64,000 nt of DNA. It comes from Woeseiaceae bacterium. Lineage in GTDB: Bacteria; Pseudomonadota; Gammaproteobacteria; Steroidobacterales; Woeseiaceae. Shown in pieces: positions 24,091 through 32,266 of the stretch (the stretch's first letter is position 1; each line of letters opens with the position of its first letter). The position numbers and the translations under genes are program-made. The stretch covers positions 62,001 to 126,000 of the forward strand of contig JAJFKS010000005.1 in the NCBI GenBank assembly GCA_021773115.1. The letters are read 5' to 3'. The notes under the pieces were generated by a model. It searched no databases and was not told where the DNA came from. It was given only the letters and a program-made list of their open reading frames with translations.

Positions 24091-25276
24091 CACATTGTTT
24101 CGCCGGGCGTTGTTGGTGTTGTTGCCGTTTACGGCGTTGGTTATCTATTTCTATAGCGAACTCATCGTAGATTCGATGCTGGTCGCTGAAAATCGCACTG
24201 TGCAGGACTACTTGCAATACGAGTATTCCCAATTCGAGGAGCGCTTTGCTGAATCAACGTCCGAGCCGTTACCATCAACGTTGTACCTCGACGCGTGGTG
24301 GGAGGATGACGCGGCTTTGCCCGAGTCAGTTGCCGCGTATCCACCGGGCATTCACGGGCTGAAGAACAGCCGCCATTTGTTGGTCGCCGAACCTGCAGGC
24401 AGCGATCGGCGTGTTTATTTCGTGCTGCGGGAGCCCGGGCACAGTACAGGCCAGACATTCCGTTCCGAGATGGAATCGACCATATACATATCCGCAGCGC
24501 TGGTTTTCCTCGCATGTGGACTACTCGCTGTTCTGATCGCGCGATTGTTATCCAGACCGATTCAAGCGCTTGCCGATGATGTCGAGGCACAATGGACCCC
24601 CGGAAAGAAAATGCGGGGTCACGATCGCAATGACGAGATCGGAGTACTGAGTCGCGCGATGGAGAAACTCATCAACCGAATGGACGCCGCGCTTAGCCGC
24701 GAAAAAATGGTAACTCGTTACGCTAGTCATGACATGCGAACTCCGGTTTCCGTCATTCGAATTGCGGTGTCTGTTCTCAGTATGCCGGTCTGCGATGTCG
24801 AAAAACGCGAGCGGAATCTGCGTCGAATAGATGACGCTTGTGCCGACATTGAGAACCTCATAGAAGTCCATCTCTGCCTGGCGCGGGAGGCGGCGGAGTT
24901 GCCGGAGGAGATAGTTCCCGTTCGAGCGTTAGTGATGGACGAACTTGCGAAGCATGCGAATACGATCGAGGCCAAAAATCTGGCTACGTCAGTAGTCGGC
25001 CACGATCAGAATATTCGAGTTGTACGCTCAATGCTGAAGGTCGTATTGGGCAACCTCATTCAGAACGCCGTCAGATTTTCAGATAAGTCTATTCTCGTTT
25101 CGATAGACGCAGACAGCATTGTTATCGAAAACTCAAGCGACCCGGATGAGGCACAATCGAGTACAGATGGACTGGGTCTCGAAATTGTCGAGCGAGTGTG
25201 CAATCGTCTCGGATGGGTGCTAATCACGGAGCAACAAGACGACGTGTTTATCACGCAGGTACTGTTTACAAAATAG
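24056..25276 (+). CDS. Sensor histidine kinase
   Basis: 406 aa from ATG 24056, overlapping the regulator by 35 bp, though TTG 24074 is possible; the reading frame is open far upstream but inside the regulator. Two membrane helices (about 14-33 and 143-163) enclose a small periplasmic sensor of about 110 residues with several Trp/Tyr/acidic residues. A short HAMP-like linker precedes the H box RYASHDMRTP (H225). The ATPase part has the N box GNLIQNAVRFS and GLGLEIV, but the usual DxGxG lid segment between them is short (ENSSDPDEAQSSTDGLGL), a compact variant. Cytoplasmic domain should phosphorylate the adjacent response regulator. Confidence 0.9.
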   Translation: MAWDIELTFLTSTLFRRALLVLLPFTALVIYFYSELIVDSMLVAENRTVQDYLQYEYSQFEERFAESTSEPLPSTLYLDAWWEDDAALPESVAAYPPGIHGLKNSRHLLVAEPAGSDRRVYFVLREPGHSTGQTFRSEMESTIYISAALVFLACGLLAVLIARLLSRPIQALADDVEAQWTPGKKMRGHDRNDEIGVLSRAMEKLINRMDAALSREKMVTRYASHDMRTPVSVIRIAVSVLSMPVCDVEKRERNLRRIDDACADIENLIEVHLCLAREAAELPEEIVPVRALVMDELAKHANTIEAKNLATSVVGHDQNIRVVRSMLKVVLGNLIQNAVRFSDKSILVSIDADSIVIENSSDPDEAQSSTDGLGLEIVERVCNRLGWVLITEQQDDVFITQVLFTK

Positions 25277-25365
25277 ATTTGACGAGCCGCCATTGGCGAC
25301 CGGCGTTCAATATTGTCCCAGATGGTTTTTGCTTGGAAATAACTTGGATTCAGGAGCACAAATTA

Positions 25366-25947
25366 ATGAAACACGATCAAATGGACCGTCGAGATTTCGT
25401 AAAGCGGCTTTCGGCCGGAATGGGTGTTGCGCTGTCGCCCGGCGTCTTTGCCGCCATTCTGTCTGGATGTGAGCCAGAACCGAAAGCCAGTGGGCTGCTT
25501 ACGACGGGCGAACTGGATGTTCTGGGAAGCCTGGCCGACGCGATCATTCCCCAAACTGACACGCCAGGTGCCCGCGAATCGGGTGTGCCACAGTACATCG
25601 AGATGATACTGGCCGAATTCACGCCAGCCGATGATGTCGAGACGTTTCGGTCCCAGCTTGCCTGGGTATCGAGCTGGATCTCGCAACAAAATGCCCGCAG
25701 CCTGGAGAGTGTGGCCGAAGAAAAGCGTAACGCGCTTCTTGTCGCGCTTGACGAGCAGGCTTTTGGGGCCGGGACATCCAACGAACTGCCACCAGGAGCA
25801 CCTGCCTTGTTCGCTATTCTGAAACCGCTAACGGTTGCCGGTTACTACACATCTGAAATTGGTGCTACGCAGGAACTGCATCAAACACCCTTTGGGACCT
25901 TTAAGGGCGATATACCGTACGAGGAAGTCGGGAGGTCGTGGTCATGA
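25366..25947 (+). CDS. Gluconate 2-dehydrogenase subunit 3-like Tat protein
   Basis: 193 aa, ATG 25366 with CAGGAG site. Twin-arginine signal MDRRDFVKRL followed by a hydrophobic stretch ending in a lipobox-like LSGC. Gluconate_2-dh3 family (PF13618): LDVLGSLADAIIPQTDTPGARESGVPQYIE is the diagnostic helix-loop, and TPFGTFKGDIPYEE ends the protein. These gamma subunits act as Tat 'hitch-hiker' chaperones that escort a GMC-type FAD subunit lacking its own signal to the periplasm. It overlaps the GMC gene by 4 bp (ATGA), as expected for a fixed-ratio complex. Known relatives serve gluconate, glucose, fructose and glucoside 3-dehydrogenases. Confidence 0.88.
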   Translation: MKHDQMDRRDFVKRLSAGMGVALSPGVFAAILSGCEPEPKASGLLTTGELDVLGSLADAIIPQTDTPGARESGVPQYIEMILAEFTPADDVETFRSQLAWVSSWISQQNARSLESVAEEKRNALLVALDEQAFGAGTSNELPPGAPALFAILKPLTVAGYYTSEIGATQELHQTPFGTFKGDIPYEEVGRSWS

Positions 25948-27620
25948 GTGATTATGACGCTATTGTTGTCGGCACCGGCATGACTGGTGGCTGGGCCATG
26001 CGGGTTCTCTGCGAAGCCGGACTGAAAACACTTGCGCTTGATCGAGGCAAGATGGTCGAGCACGGCAAAGACTACGTAAATGAGCACAAGCAGCCCTGGA
26101 ACATGCCCTGGCGCGACGGCATGGTGCATCCGGATGAGGTGAAAGCCAACCCGAAACAAAGCCGGCATTACCTCTTCAATGAATACACCCGAAACTGGTT
26201 GATCAAAGACGCTGATTCACCGTATGTCGAGGAACTGCCTTACGACTGGATTCAGCCAGATGTCGTCGGTGGCAAGGCTCTCCTCTGGGCCCGCCAGAGT
26301 TGGCGGTGGGGCCCCCAGGATTTTCTCGCGAATCTCGAAGACGGACACGGGGAAGACTGGCCGATTCGTTACGAAGATCTGGCTCCCTGGTATGACCATG
26401 TGGAAAAAACGATCGGCGTGAGCGGTTCGATGGACGGGCTGCCACAATTGCCCGACGGTATCTTTCAAAAACCCATGGAAATGAGCGCTGCTGAGAAAGT
26501 ATTGAAGGCGGCAGCCGCGGAGAAGTATCCGGATCGGCATGTAATCATAGGTAGAGTTGCAGTGCTTACCGAGCAACTCGGCGATCGGCTCCCCTGCCAC
26601 TATTGCGGACCCTGTGCCCGCGGGTGCTCTACGGGTTCTTACTACTCCACGCAATCCAGCGCGCTGCCCGCTGCTCGAAAAACGGGCAACCTGACACTGG
26701 AGTCCCGGAAACTCGTGGAAAGCGTCCTGCAAAAGGATGGCCGAGCGACGGGTGTGCGTGTGATCGACATGCTGACGGGTGAGGTTGAAGAACATACAGC
26801 GCGCGTGGTTTTCATGTGCGCATCGGCACCCTCGACAGTCCGCGTTCTACTCAACTCCAAAAGTGCAGAGTTCCCCGATGGTATCGCCAATTCGTCCGGC
26901 GTATTGGGGCACTACATGTTGAATCACAATTCGAGAGTTGGGGCGCGCGGTACCTTGAGTGGTCTCAAGGACCGCTATTACCAGGGCAATCGCCCGGCTA
27001 CTGTCTACGTGCCACGATTCCGAAATCTCGACGAGAAGAGCCGTCACCCCGATTTTGTGCGTGGCTATTCTTTATCAGGTCGAGGTACCAGGGCAGGTTG
27101 GGACCGAAGTGAAAACATGCTCGGATTCGGCGCTTCTTTCAAAGAAAATTTGCGAGATCCAGGCGAGTGGAGTCTCAGGTTGGGCGGTATGGGTGAGGTA
27201 CTTCCCTACAAGGATAACTACATGAAGCTGGATGACGAACTCACCGATAAATGGGGTATGCCTGCCGTGCGCTTCCACATACAGCGGCACGAAAACGAGT
27301 GGGCTATGCGTAAGGACATGGCGGTAACCGCAGCGGAAATGCTCGAAGCGGCCGGTGCGAAAAACATTGAGATCAGCGACAGAAAGCATATTCCACTCGG
27401 CAACAATAATCACGAGATGGGCGGCGCGCGCATGGGACGTGATCCGAAGACGTCCGTTCTGAACGCGTGGAACCAATGCCATGACATCCCAAACCTGTTC
27501 GTCACGGACGGCGCCTGCATGGCGTCATCAGCCAATCAGAATCCGTCACTGACTTACATGGCACTTACCGCCCGGGCGGCTCACTATGCAGTTGATAAGC
27601 TCAAGACGCGATCGCTGTGA
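25944..27620 (+). CDS. GMC-family FAD oxidoreductase with Fe-S Cys motif
   Basis: 558 aa from ATG 25944, 8 nt after GGGAGG. N-terminal FAD fold VVGTGMTGGWA (8-18); C-terminal active-site region with His in GNNNHEMGGARMG and Asn in SSANQNPSLTYMAL. A cysteine cluster CHYCGPCARGC (C218, C221, C224, C228) corresponds to the Fe-S site of bacterial FAD-dependent glucose and gluconate dehydrogenases. It has no signal peptide and should cross the membrane with its Tat partner encoded just upstream. The usual third subunit, a multihaem cytochrome c, is not next to it; electrons may go to another carrier. Reaction: oxidation of a sugar, sugar acid or glycoside hydroxyl, possibly at C3 as in glucoside 3-dehydrogenases; not decidable from sequence. 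Confidence 0.88.
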   Translation: MSDYDAIVVGTGMTGGWAMRVLCEAGLKTLALDRGKMVEHGKDYVNEHKQPWNMPWRDGMVHPDEVKANPKQSRHYLFNEYTRNWLIKDADSPYVEELPYDWIQPDVVGGKALLWARQSWRWGPQDFLANLEDGHGEDWPIRYEDLAPWYDHVEKTIGVSGSMDGLPQLPDGIFQKPMEMSAAEKVLKAAAAEKYPDRHVIIGRVAVLTEQLGDRLPCHYCGPCARGCSTGSYYSTQSSALPAARKTGNLTLESRKLVESVLQKDGRATGVRVIDMLTGEVEEHTARVVFMCASAPSTVRVLLNSKSAEFPDGIANSSGVLGHYMLNHNSRVGARGTLSGLKDRYYQGNRPATVYVPRFRNLDEKSRHPDFVRGYSLSGRGTRAGWDRSENMLGFGASFKENLRDPGEWSLRLGGMGEVLPYKDNYMKLDDELTDKWGMPAVRFHIQRHENEWAMRKDMAVTAAEMLEAAGAKNIEISDRKHIPLGNNNHEMGGARMGRDPKTSVLNAWNQCHDIPNLFVTDGACMASSANQNPSLTYMALTARAAHYAVDKLKTRSL

Positions 27621-27648
27621 TGTCCGCGCAATCTACGACGTTACGGAC

Positions 27649-29049
27649 GTGAAATCGTGGTGCCGCAGTGTCTGTGTGTTTTTCGGATTCGTTCTGGCAG
27701 CGAGTGCCGCATCGGGCGACGAATACATGCTCAATGCGTTGGCGCCGGACATAGAGCCAAGTCCAATACGTCTGGAGTTGGAACCATTCCTGCAATTGCC
27801 GCCGACGTCGGAGGAACTGCCTCGAACCAAGATCAACATGCTCAAGCCCTTTGGGGATGGCAGTGGACGTCTGGCGGTGAGCGATTTGCGCGGCCCTCTC
27901 TACATCGTGAGCGAAAGGTCAGCTGGCATTTACCTGGACCTGTCCACGGAGTTCGGTGAATTTTACGACAAGCGCGGTCTGGGAGTAGGTTTCGCGTCCT
28001 TCGCGTTTCACCCTGATTTTGCCAGGAACGGACTGTTCTATACGACGCATAACGAGCCCCCGCAAACAGCTCCGGCTGATTTCGCGGCTGCCCGCGCCTT
28101 GAACAGCCCGAGAGGAGTGCAAGCAGTACTGACTGAGTGGAAGGCCGTGGAACCCGGCAAGGCGGTGTTTGCAGGAAGCCGGCGAGAACTGATGCGTTTC
28201 GAATATCGGGGCACTGCTCACGGCATTCAGGAAATCGCCTTCAATCCGAACCTTCTGCCGGGCGATCCGGACTACGGGAACTTGTACGTGTGTGTGGGTG
28301 AAGGATCGTCCAGGCGTCTTGGGCTCGACGGACAGCAGAGAGCGGCTCACGGCTATGGCTCAGTCTTGCGAATTGATCCACTGGGCAGGGACAGCGACAA
28401 TGGTCAATACGGTATCCCGGCCACCAATCCCTGGGCGAATGACGATGATCCGGAGACCCGTGGCGAAGTATACGCGTACGGATTTCGCAACCCGCATCGA
28501 CTCACGTGGGATTCGGCCGGAGACGGGAAGGCGATTGTCACCGAAATTGGCGAATCCAATATAGAAGAAGTCAATATCCTTAAACCGGGCCTGAACTATG
28601 GCTGGAGTCAACGCGAAGGGACATTTCGAATAGAACCGTCGGTGTCGCAAGTGAAGGTCTATGACCTCGAAGACGGGGAAGACGCGAACAATGGCTTCTC
28701 ATTCACTTATCCGGTTGCGCAGTACGATCATGGTGAGGGAATGGCCATTTCCGGAGGGGCGGTTTATCGAGGTGCGGCTATACCGATGCTGCAGGGGGCT
28801 TATGTTTTCGGCGACATTGTGAAGGGGCGGGTTTTCGGCGTAAATGCCGATGAACTTGAGCTGGGCAAACAGTCTGAAATTTACGAGCTGTTGCTGGAGA
28901 TCGATGGAAAACCTGTGCACTTTCTGGAAGATATTGGCGTTGGGCGCGTGGATTTGAGAATCGGCACAGACCTGGAAGGTGAGCTATACCTGATGGAAAA
29001 AATGCACGGCAACATTTACAAGGTTGTGGGCGCGAGGCGCGTCGACTAG
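27649..29049 (+). CDS. Glucose/sorbosone dehydrogenase-type beta-propeller
   Basis: 466 aa, tentative GTG 27649 start giving a signal peptide (VKSWCRSVCVFFGFVLAASAASG); the frame is open further up into the GMC gene. GSDH domain (PF07995): GLGVGFASFAFHPDFARNGLFYTTHNE, IQEIAFNPN, GHGSVLRIDPLG-like segment (GYGSVLRIDPLG), YAYGFRNPHRLTWD and a C-terminal blade ending GELYLMEKMHGNIYKVV. These motifs fit six-bladed propellers of soluble aldose dehydrogenases, which use PQQ, though non-enzymatic relatives exist. Exported and co-directional with the FAD dehydrogenase pair, so both probably oxidise periplasmic sugars. Its TAG stop and the TAG of the convergent lipoprotein gene share the CTAG at 29046-29049. 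Confidence 0.83.
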   Translation: MKSWCRSVCVFFGFVLAASAASGDEYMLNALAPDIEPSPIRLELEPFLQLPPTSEELPRTKINMLKPFGDGSGRLAVSDLRGPLYIVSERSAGIYLDLSTEFGEFYDKRGLGVGFASFAFHPDFARNGLFYTTHNEPPQTAPADFAAARALNSPRGVQAVLTEWKAVEPGKAVFAGSRRELMRFEYRGTAHGIQEIAFNPNLLPGDPDYGNLYVCVGEGSSRRLGLDGQQRAAHGYGSVLRIDPLGRDSDNGQYGIPATNPWANDDDPETRGEVYAYGFRNPHRLTWDSAGDGKAIVTEIGESNIEEVNILKPGLNYGWSQREGTFRIEPSVSQVKVYDLEDGEDANNGFSFTYPVAQYDHGEGMAISGGAVYRGAAIPMLQGAYVFGDIVKGRVFGVNADELELGKQSEIYELLLEIDGKPVHFLEDIGVGRVDLRIGTDLEGELYLMEKMHGNIYKVVGARRVD

Positions 29050-29879
29050 TCGAGAACCTGCTTGATTGCCCGATCAACTACTGAATAATCTGACGACTCG
29101 ATGAAACCTATCGAGAAAATTTTCGGCGTATCTAGATATTTGTTTCCGTCGTTGCGACCGAATCCGAATACGGTCATGTACGGTCGCATATAGTATTCGT
29201 CCAGGTTTTCATCATCTTCATGTTGTAGCACGTAAAGTACTCGTGGCGACCTGGTGTCTCCGAAAGCCATCCACTCAGGCGCAGGAAGATCTCCACTAAA
29301 TGGCTCATGGATTTCGTGGATCTGATCGTCGATGGACGAAAGCCAGAAATCAGTTTCGTTTATCTCGCCGTTGGGAACGCCTTCATACAGAACCCAGTAA
29401 TTGAAACCCTCACTCACTTTGTTCATCGTGAAGTCGCATCGGTCGGCGTAAAAGTCCCACTGACCTTCCCATTGTCCATTCCCTGATGTAAACGTGATCT
29501 GAACATGCTCTTCAGACTCTATGTTTACGACAGATGATGAAGGGTCGGTCCCCGCATTCATGGCATGAAAATAGCTGCCATCTTGCCGGTGTATAGAGTT
29601 TGGAAAACCTCTGTATTCCCCTTTCCAGCCCGTGCCTTCTTCTTCTTTGAAGCCCAGCCAGTCCACGCCGTCCGGGTCGAGCATACTCGACAATCCACCA
29701 CCTTCCTTTTCAAGATAGTAGATGGCAGCAGGCGTCGAGATGATGTACGCCTGCCCACCCCCCGCAGTTTCATCCGTACCGTGAGTGAGTCGAACGGACT
29801 GTTCGGTCTGTGTAACGCATGCGCCAAGCCAAAGTGTGAATACAAAAAATGCTGCTATTTTTTTCAGTAACATGGTCAT
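29046..29879 (-). CDS. Uncharacterised lipoprotein in uronate cluster
   Basis: 277 aa from ATG 29879 (29873 and 29906 also in frame). Lipoprotein signal MLLKKIAAFFVFTLWLGAC. I do not recognise the family. The mature part is rich in Trp, Tyr, Gly and acidic residues and predicted as mostly beta strand: AAIYYLEKEGGGLSSM, GVDWLGF, GKGEYRGFPN-like segment (WKGEYRGFPNSIH), GQWEGQWDFYADRCDF and YEGVPNG. The style recalls carbohydrate-active beta-sandwich proteins, where a structured Glu/Tyr/Arg groove could bind glycans. It is the last gene of an SDR/GH88-like/lipoprotein run with only tens of bases between frames. It may be a surface glycan-binding protein or a new lyase/hydrolase; both are guesses. 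Confidence 0.75.
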   Translation of the reverse strand: MTMLLKKIAAFFVFTLWLGACVTQTEQSVRLTHGTDETAGGGQAYIISTPAAIYYLEKEGGGLSSMLDPDGVDWLGFKEEEGTGWKGEYRGFPNSIHRQDGSYFHAMNAGTDPSSSVVNIESEEHVQITFTSGNGQWEGQWDFYADRCDFTMNKVSEGFNYWVLYEGVPNGEINETDFWLSSIDDQIHEIHEPFSGDLPAPEWMAFGDTRSPRVLYVLQHEDDENLDEYYMRPYMTVFGFGRNDGNKYLDTPKIFSIGFIESSDYSVVDRAIKQVLD

Positions 29880-29906
29880 ATTCCATTTTGGCCAAAAACG
29901 TCCCAA

Positions 29907-31295
29907 TTACCAGGCCGCGAATCGGTGGTAGCCGTTATTGGCAATGCGTTTAATCAGGACCGCAAGCTCCATGGCGTGGTAGTCGCCCCACATTGTTGCT
30001 TCATGGCAGGGGATGGATTGCCCTTCGGGGATGTTGTCCCAGCCGTTCGGGCGGTGATACACGGAATGGAGTATCAAGCCGTGATGTTCCGGGTCGGTGG
30101 CGAGGTAAGGCTCCTCGAAAAGACGCCCTGCAACGGTTAGTCCCGCTTGAATGTATCGATCCGCGCCGGCTTCGCCCGCTGCTGCCAGATTCGTGCCGAG
30201 GCGGATAAGGCCCTGCGCCGAGATCGCCGCGGAGGAACTGTCGACAGGCTCGAAAGCATTGTATGGCTCGGCCGGTCGAGCCCGGTAGTCGCCCATTTGT
30301 GCCAGGCCGGGTGCCCCGGTATCCCAGTAAGGAATACCATCGGTGGGTGTTTCATTGATAAAGTGTTCCGCGCTAGCGATCGCTACCTCGCGTAAACGTT
30401 TGATGACGGCCGTCTTGTCATTGAAAAGTGGCAGGTCGAGCTTTTCGAATTCCTCTGCTGGAACGTCTTCCATAAACTCAAGCTGCTCAGGGAAGCCGCT
30501 CAAGATCCATGCCTGACCGCGAGTCCACGTCGTGAACGGGGAGTAACCCTGTTGTGTGCTCGGGCAGCGGTAAAGGCCGTCGTTCAAATTGAATATCGAT
30601 TCGTGAACGACTCGCCCGTACTCGTCATACAGATCTCTGCCCTCACCAAAATAGACGTTGTAGCGTGCGGTCGCCTCCGCATGTTTAAGCGTGCGTCCGA
30701 GAAGGTTGTGGACTTCGTCATGCTCTCCCTGGAGTACATGACCCAGTGCGTGACTCCAGGTGACTGCCCGCATGGTGCGAATGGTGTCAGAGAACAGCGA
30801 CTGCGGACCATTGAAAGAATAGACATAGCCCAGGCCGTCGGGAAGGTCTGTCCAGCGGGACGCCTGTACGGCGCCGGAGACCTTGATGGCCATTTCGTAA
30901 AAGCTTTTTTGCCATTCGTCAGCAGTGATGCGGCCTTCGTTGATGAAGCGGAGCAAATTCCCGTAAGTGCTGACGTTATTAAAACCGTGATCGTGCACGC
31001 CGGTATGCGTCAGGTGAGGCGCCATTAGTTCGATGGTGCGCTGTCGCCCGAGATCCAGAAATTCTTCATCGTCTGTCGCATCAAACTGAAGCAGTGAGCA
31101 ACCGAACTGAAAGCCCTGGGTCCATTCCGTCCATCCGCGAGTTGCGTATTTGCCGTCGATGGTGAAAACGGGACTGCCTTGTCCCCTGTCCCACTCTTTA
31201 TCCAGCAGCCGAATCTTGTCTCCGGCCAGACTGAAGAACTGGTCAAGTTTGGGTAGCAGTGCCTTTGCCGTAAGCTCGTTATCGATATTGATCAT
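29907..31295 (-). CDS. GH88-like unsaturated glucuronyl hydrolase
   Basis: 462 aa, no signal peptide, so cytoplasmic. (Alpha/alpha)6 barrel of glycosyl hydrolase family 88: VHDHGFNN (D102) and SLFSDTIRT (D170) supply the two catalytic Asp seen in UGL enzymes; TTWTRGQAWILSG, VDSSSAAISAQG and CHEATMWGDYHAMEL are other family landmarks. GH88 removes the unsaturated uronic acid left at the non-reducing end after a polysaccharide lyase cut, by hydrating its double bond. This implies that oligosaccharides bearing a 4,5-unsaturated uronate linked to another sugar are imported, which is more like glucuronan, ulvan or mixed glycans than pure alginate. It starts 9 bp after the SDR stop. Confidence 0.85.
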   Translation of the reverse strand: MINIDNELTAKALLPKLDQFFSLAGDKIRLLDKEWDRGQGSPVFTIDGKYATRGWTEWTQGFQFGCSLLQFDATDDEEFLDLGRQRTIELMAPHLTHTGVHDHGFNNVSTYGNLLRFINEGRITADEWQKSFYEMAIKVSGAVQASRWTDLPDGLGYVYSFNGPQSLFSDTIRTMRAVTWSHALGHVLQGEHDEVHNLLGRTLKHAEATARYNVYFGEGRDLYDEYGRVVHESIFNLNDGLYRCPSTQQGYSPFTTWTRGQAWILSGFPEQLEFMEDVPAEEFEKLDLPLFNDKTAVIKRLREVAIASAEHFINETPTDGIPYWDTGAPGLAQMGDYRARPAEPYNAFEPVDSSSAAISAQGLIRLGTNLAAAGEAGADRYIQAGLTVAGRLFEEPYLATDPEHHGLILHSVYHRPNGWDNIPEGQSIPCHEATMWGDYHAMELAVLIKRIANNGYHRFAAW

Positions 31296-31304
31296 AATTG
31301 TGTC

Positions 31305-32108
31305 CTAGAAATGCCGAATCTGAAGGCCACCGTCGATGTCGATGATGGTGCCCGTGGAGAAAGGAAAGTCACCGTCGACCAGCGACGTGACTGCGAGGCC
31401 GACATCTTCCGCCGTACCCCAGCGGCGCTGGGGCACGAGCTCACCTTCGGCGATCACTCCATCGTATTTGTCCTTAACCTTGTCGGTCATGTCTGAGGCC
31501 ATGATGCCGGGGCGCAATTCGTAGACGGGGATCCCCTCAGCCGCGAGGCGAACGGACCAAAGCTTCGCTGACATGGAAAGGCCGGCTTTGGAAATACAGT
31601 ACTCACCCCGGTTAGGACTGGCCGTGTTTGCTGAAACGCTGGTCACGAAAACGATGCAGAACCCGCCGGAAAGTAAGGGCTCCGGTTTTTCCTGCAGCCA
31701 GTACCGGGCGACCGTCTGCGTCACGAAATGCGGACCTTTGAGATTGATTCCTACTACCCGGTCGTAGGACTCTTCGCCCATTTCGACGATGTCGTCCCTG
31801 GTATCTGGCGCGACGCCGGCATTGTTGACCAGGCAGTCCAGACGGCCGAAGTGATCCAGAACCTCCGCAAGCAGGCGCTGCCGATCGTCCGCGTTCGACA
31901 CGTCCGCTTGCACCGCATGGAATTGTTGATCGTCGTGCTGGCGGACAGCGTCGCAAAGTGCCAGGGCTTCATCCGCCGCCTTTGTGTTTCCAGCGTAGTT
32001 GATCGCCACAGAGTAGCCGCTCCCGGCCAGTTGCAGCGCGATGCCACGTCCAAGTCCCCGACTGGATCCTGTAACCAGTATGACCGGATTTGTGCTTCTA
32101 TTTGTCAT
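31305..32108 (-). CDS. SDR family oxidoreductase
   Basis: 267 aa from ATG 32108; the open frame extends to 32177 but that would run through the operator. Classical SDR: VTGSSRGLGRGIA, CLVNNAGVA, VTSVSANTAS (catalytic Ser), YCISKAGLS (Tyr-x3-Lys) and IDGG near the end. In the FabG/3-ketoacyl-reductase style; several uronate-pathway reductases have this look. Upstream gene of a run with the GH88-like hydrolase and the unknown lipoprotein; probably reduces or oxidises the keto sugar released by GH88. A near-perfect UxuR-type palindrome lies 11 bp upstream of its start, between it and the divergent Gfo/Idh gene. Confidence 0.87.
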   Translation of the reverse strand: MTNRSTNPVILVTGSSRGLGRGIALQLAGSGYSVAINYAGNTKAADEALALCDAVRQHDDQQFHAVQADVSNADDRQRLLAEVLDHFGRLDCLVNNAGVAPDTRDDIVEMGEESYDRVVGINLKGPHFVTQTVARYWLQEKPEPLLSGGFCIVFVTSVSANTASPNRGEYCISKAGLSMSAKLWSVRLAAEGIPVYELRPGIMASDMTDKVKDKYDGVIAEGELVPQRRWGTAEDVGLAVTSLVDGDFPFSTGTIIDIDGGLQIRHF

Positions 32109-32118
32109 TAATTCGCCC

Positions 32119-32136
32119 CAATTGGTGTACCAATTT
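32119..32136. promoter_or_regulatory. UxuR/ExuR-like operator (best copy)
   Basis: CAATTGGTGTACCAATTT matches the AAATTGGTATACCAATTT consensus at 16 of 18 positions; the core AATTGGT-N2-ACCAATT is a perfect inverted repeat. It sits immediately upstream of the SDR start and in the divergent gap to the Gfo/Idh gene. Probable operator for the FadR/UxuR-type regulator encoded at 49681. Confidence 0.7.
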
Positions 32137-32237
32137 TTTCTTCGCGCCAGAGGCCAGATTGAGCATACGACCGTCATGGCGACTTGTTATGGTTGCATAT
32201 ACTACACAAAGAGTGGATGCTATGGGCGAATCATTCA

Positions 32238-32246
32238 TACCAATTT
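32238..32246. promoter_or_regulatory. UxuR-like half site
   Basis: TACCAATTT is an exact right half of the UxuR-type palindrome, 20 bp before the Gfo/Idh start and about 110 bp from the full site at 32119. It may form a looped or auxiliary site; it could also be chance. Confidence 0.3.
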
Positions 32247-32266
32247 ACCTATCCGGAGAAGAATCA

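Noticed and set aside
23230-24093. 287-codon open frame on the minus strand
   Set aside because: Lies opposite the response regulator, whose receiver and winged-helix motifs are certain; no family signature in the antisense frame.
24710-24721. GTAACTCGTTAC, similar to the TetR palindromes
   Set aside because: Spacer is 2 bp instead of 4, and it lies in the middle of the kinase gene.
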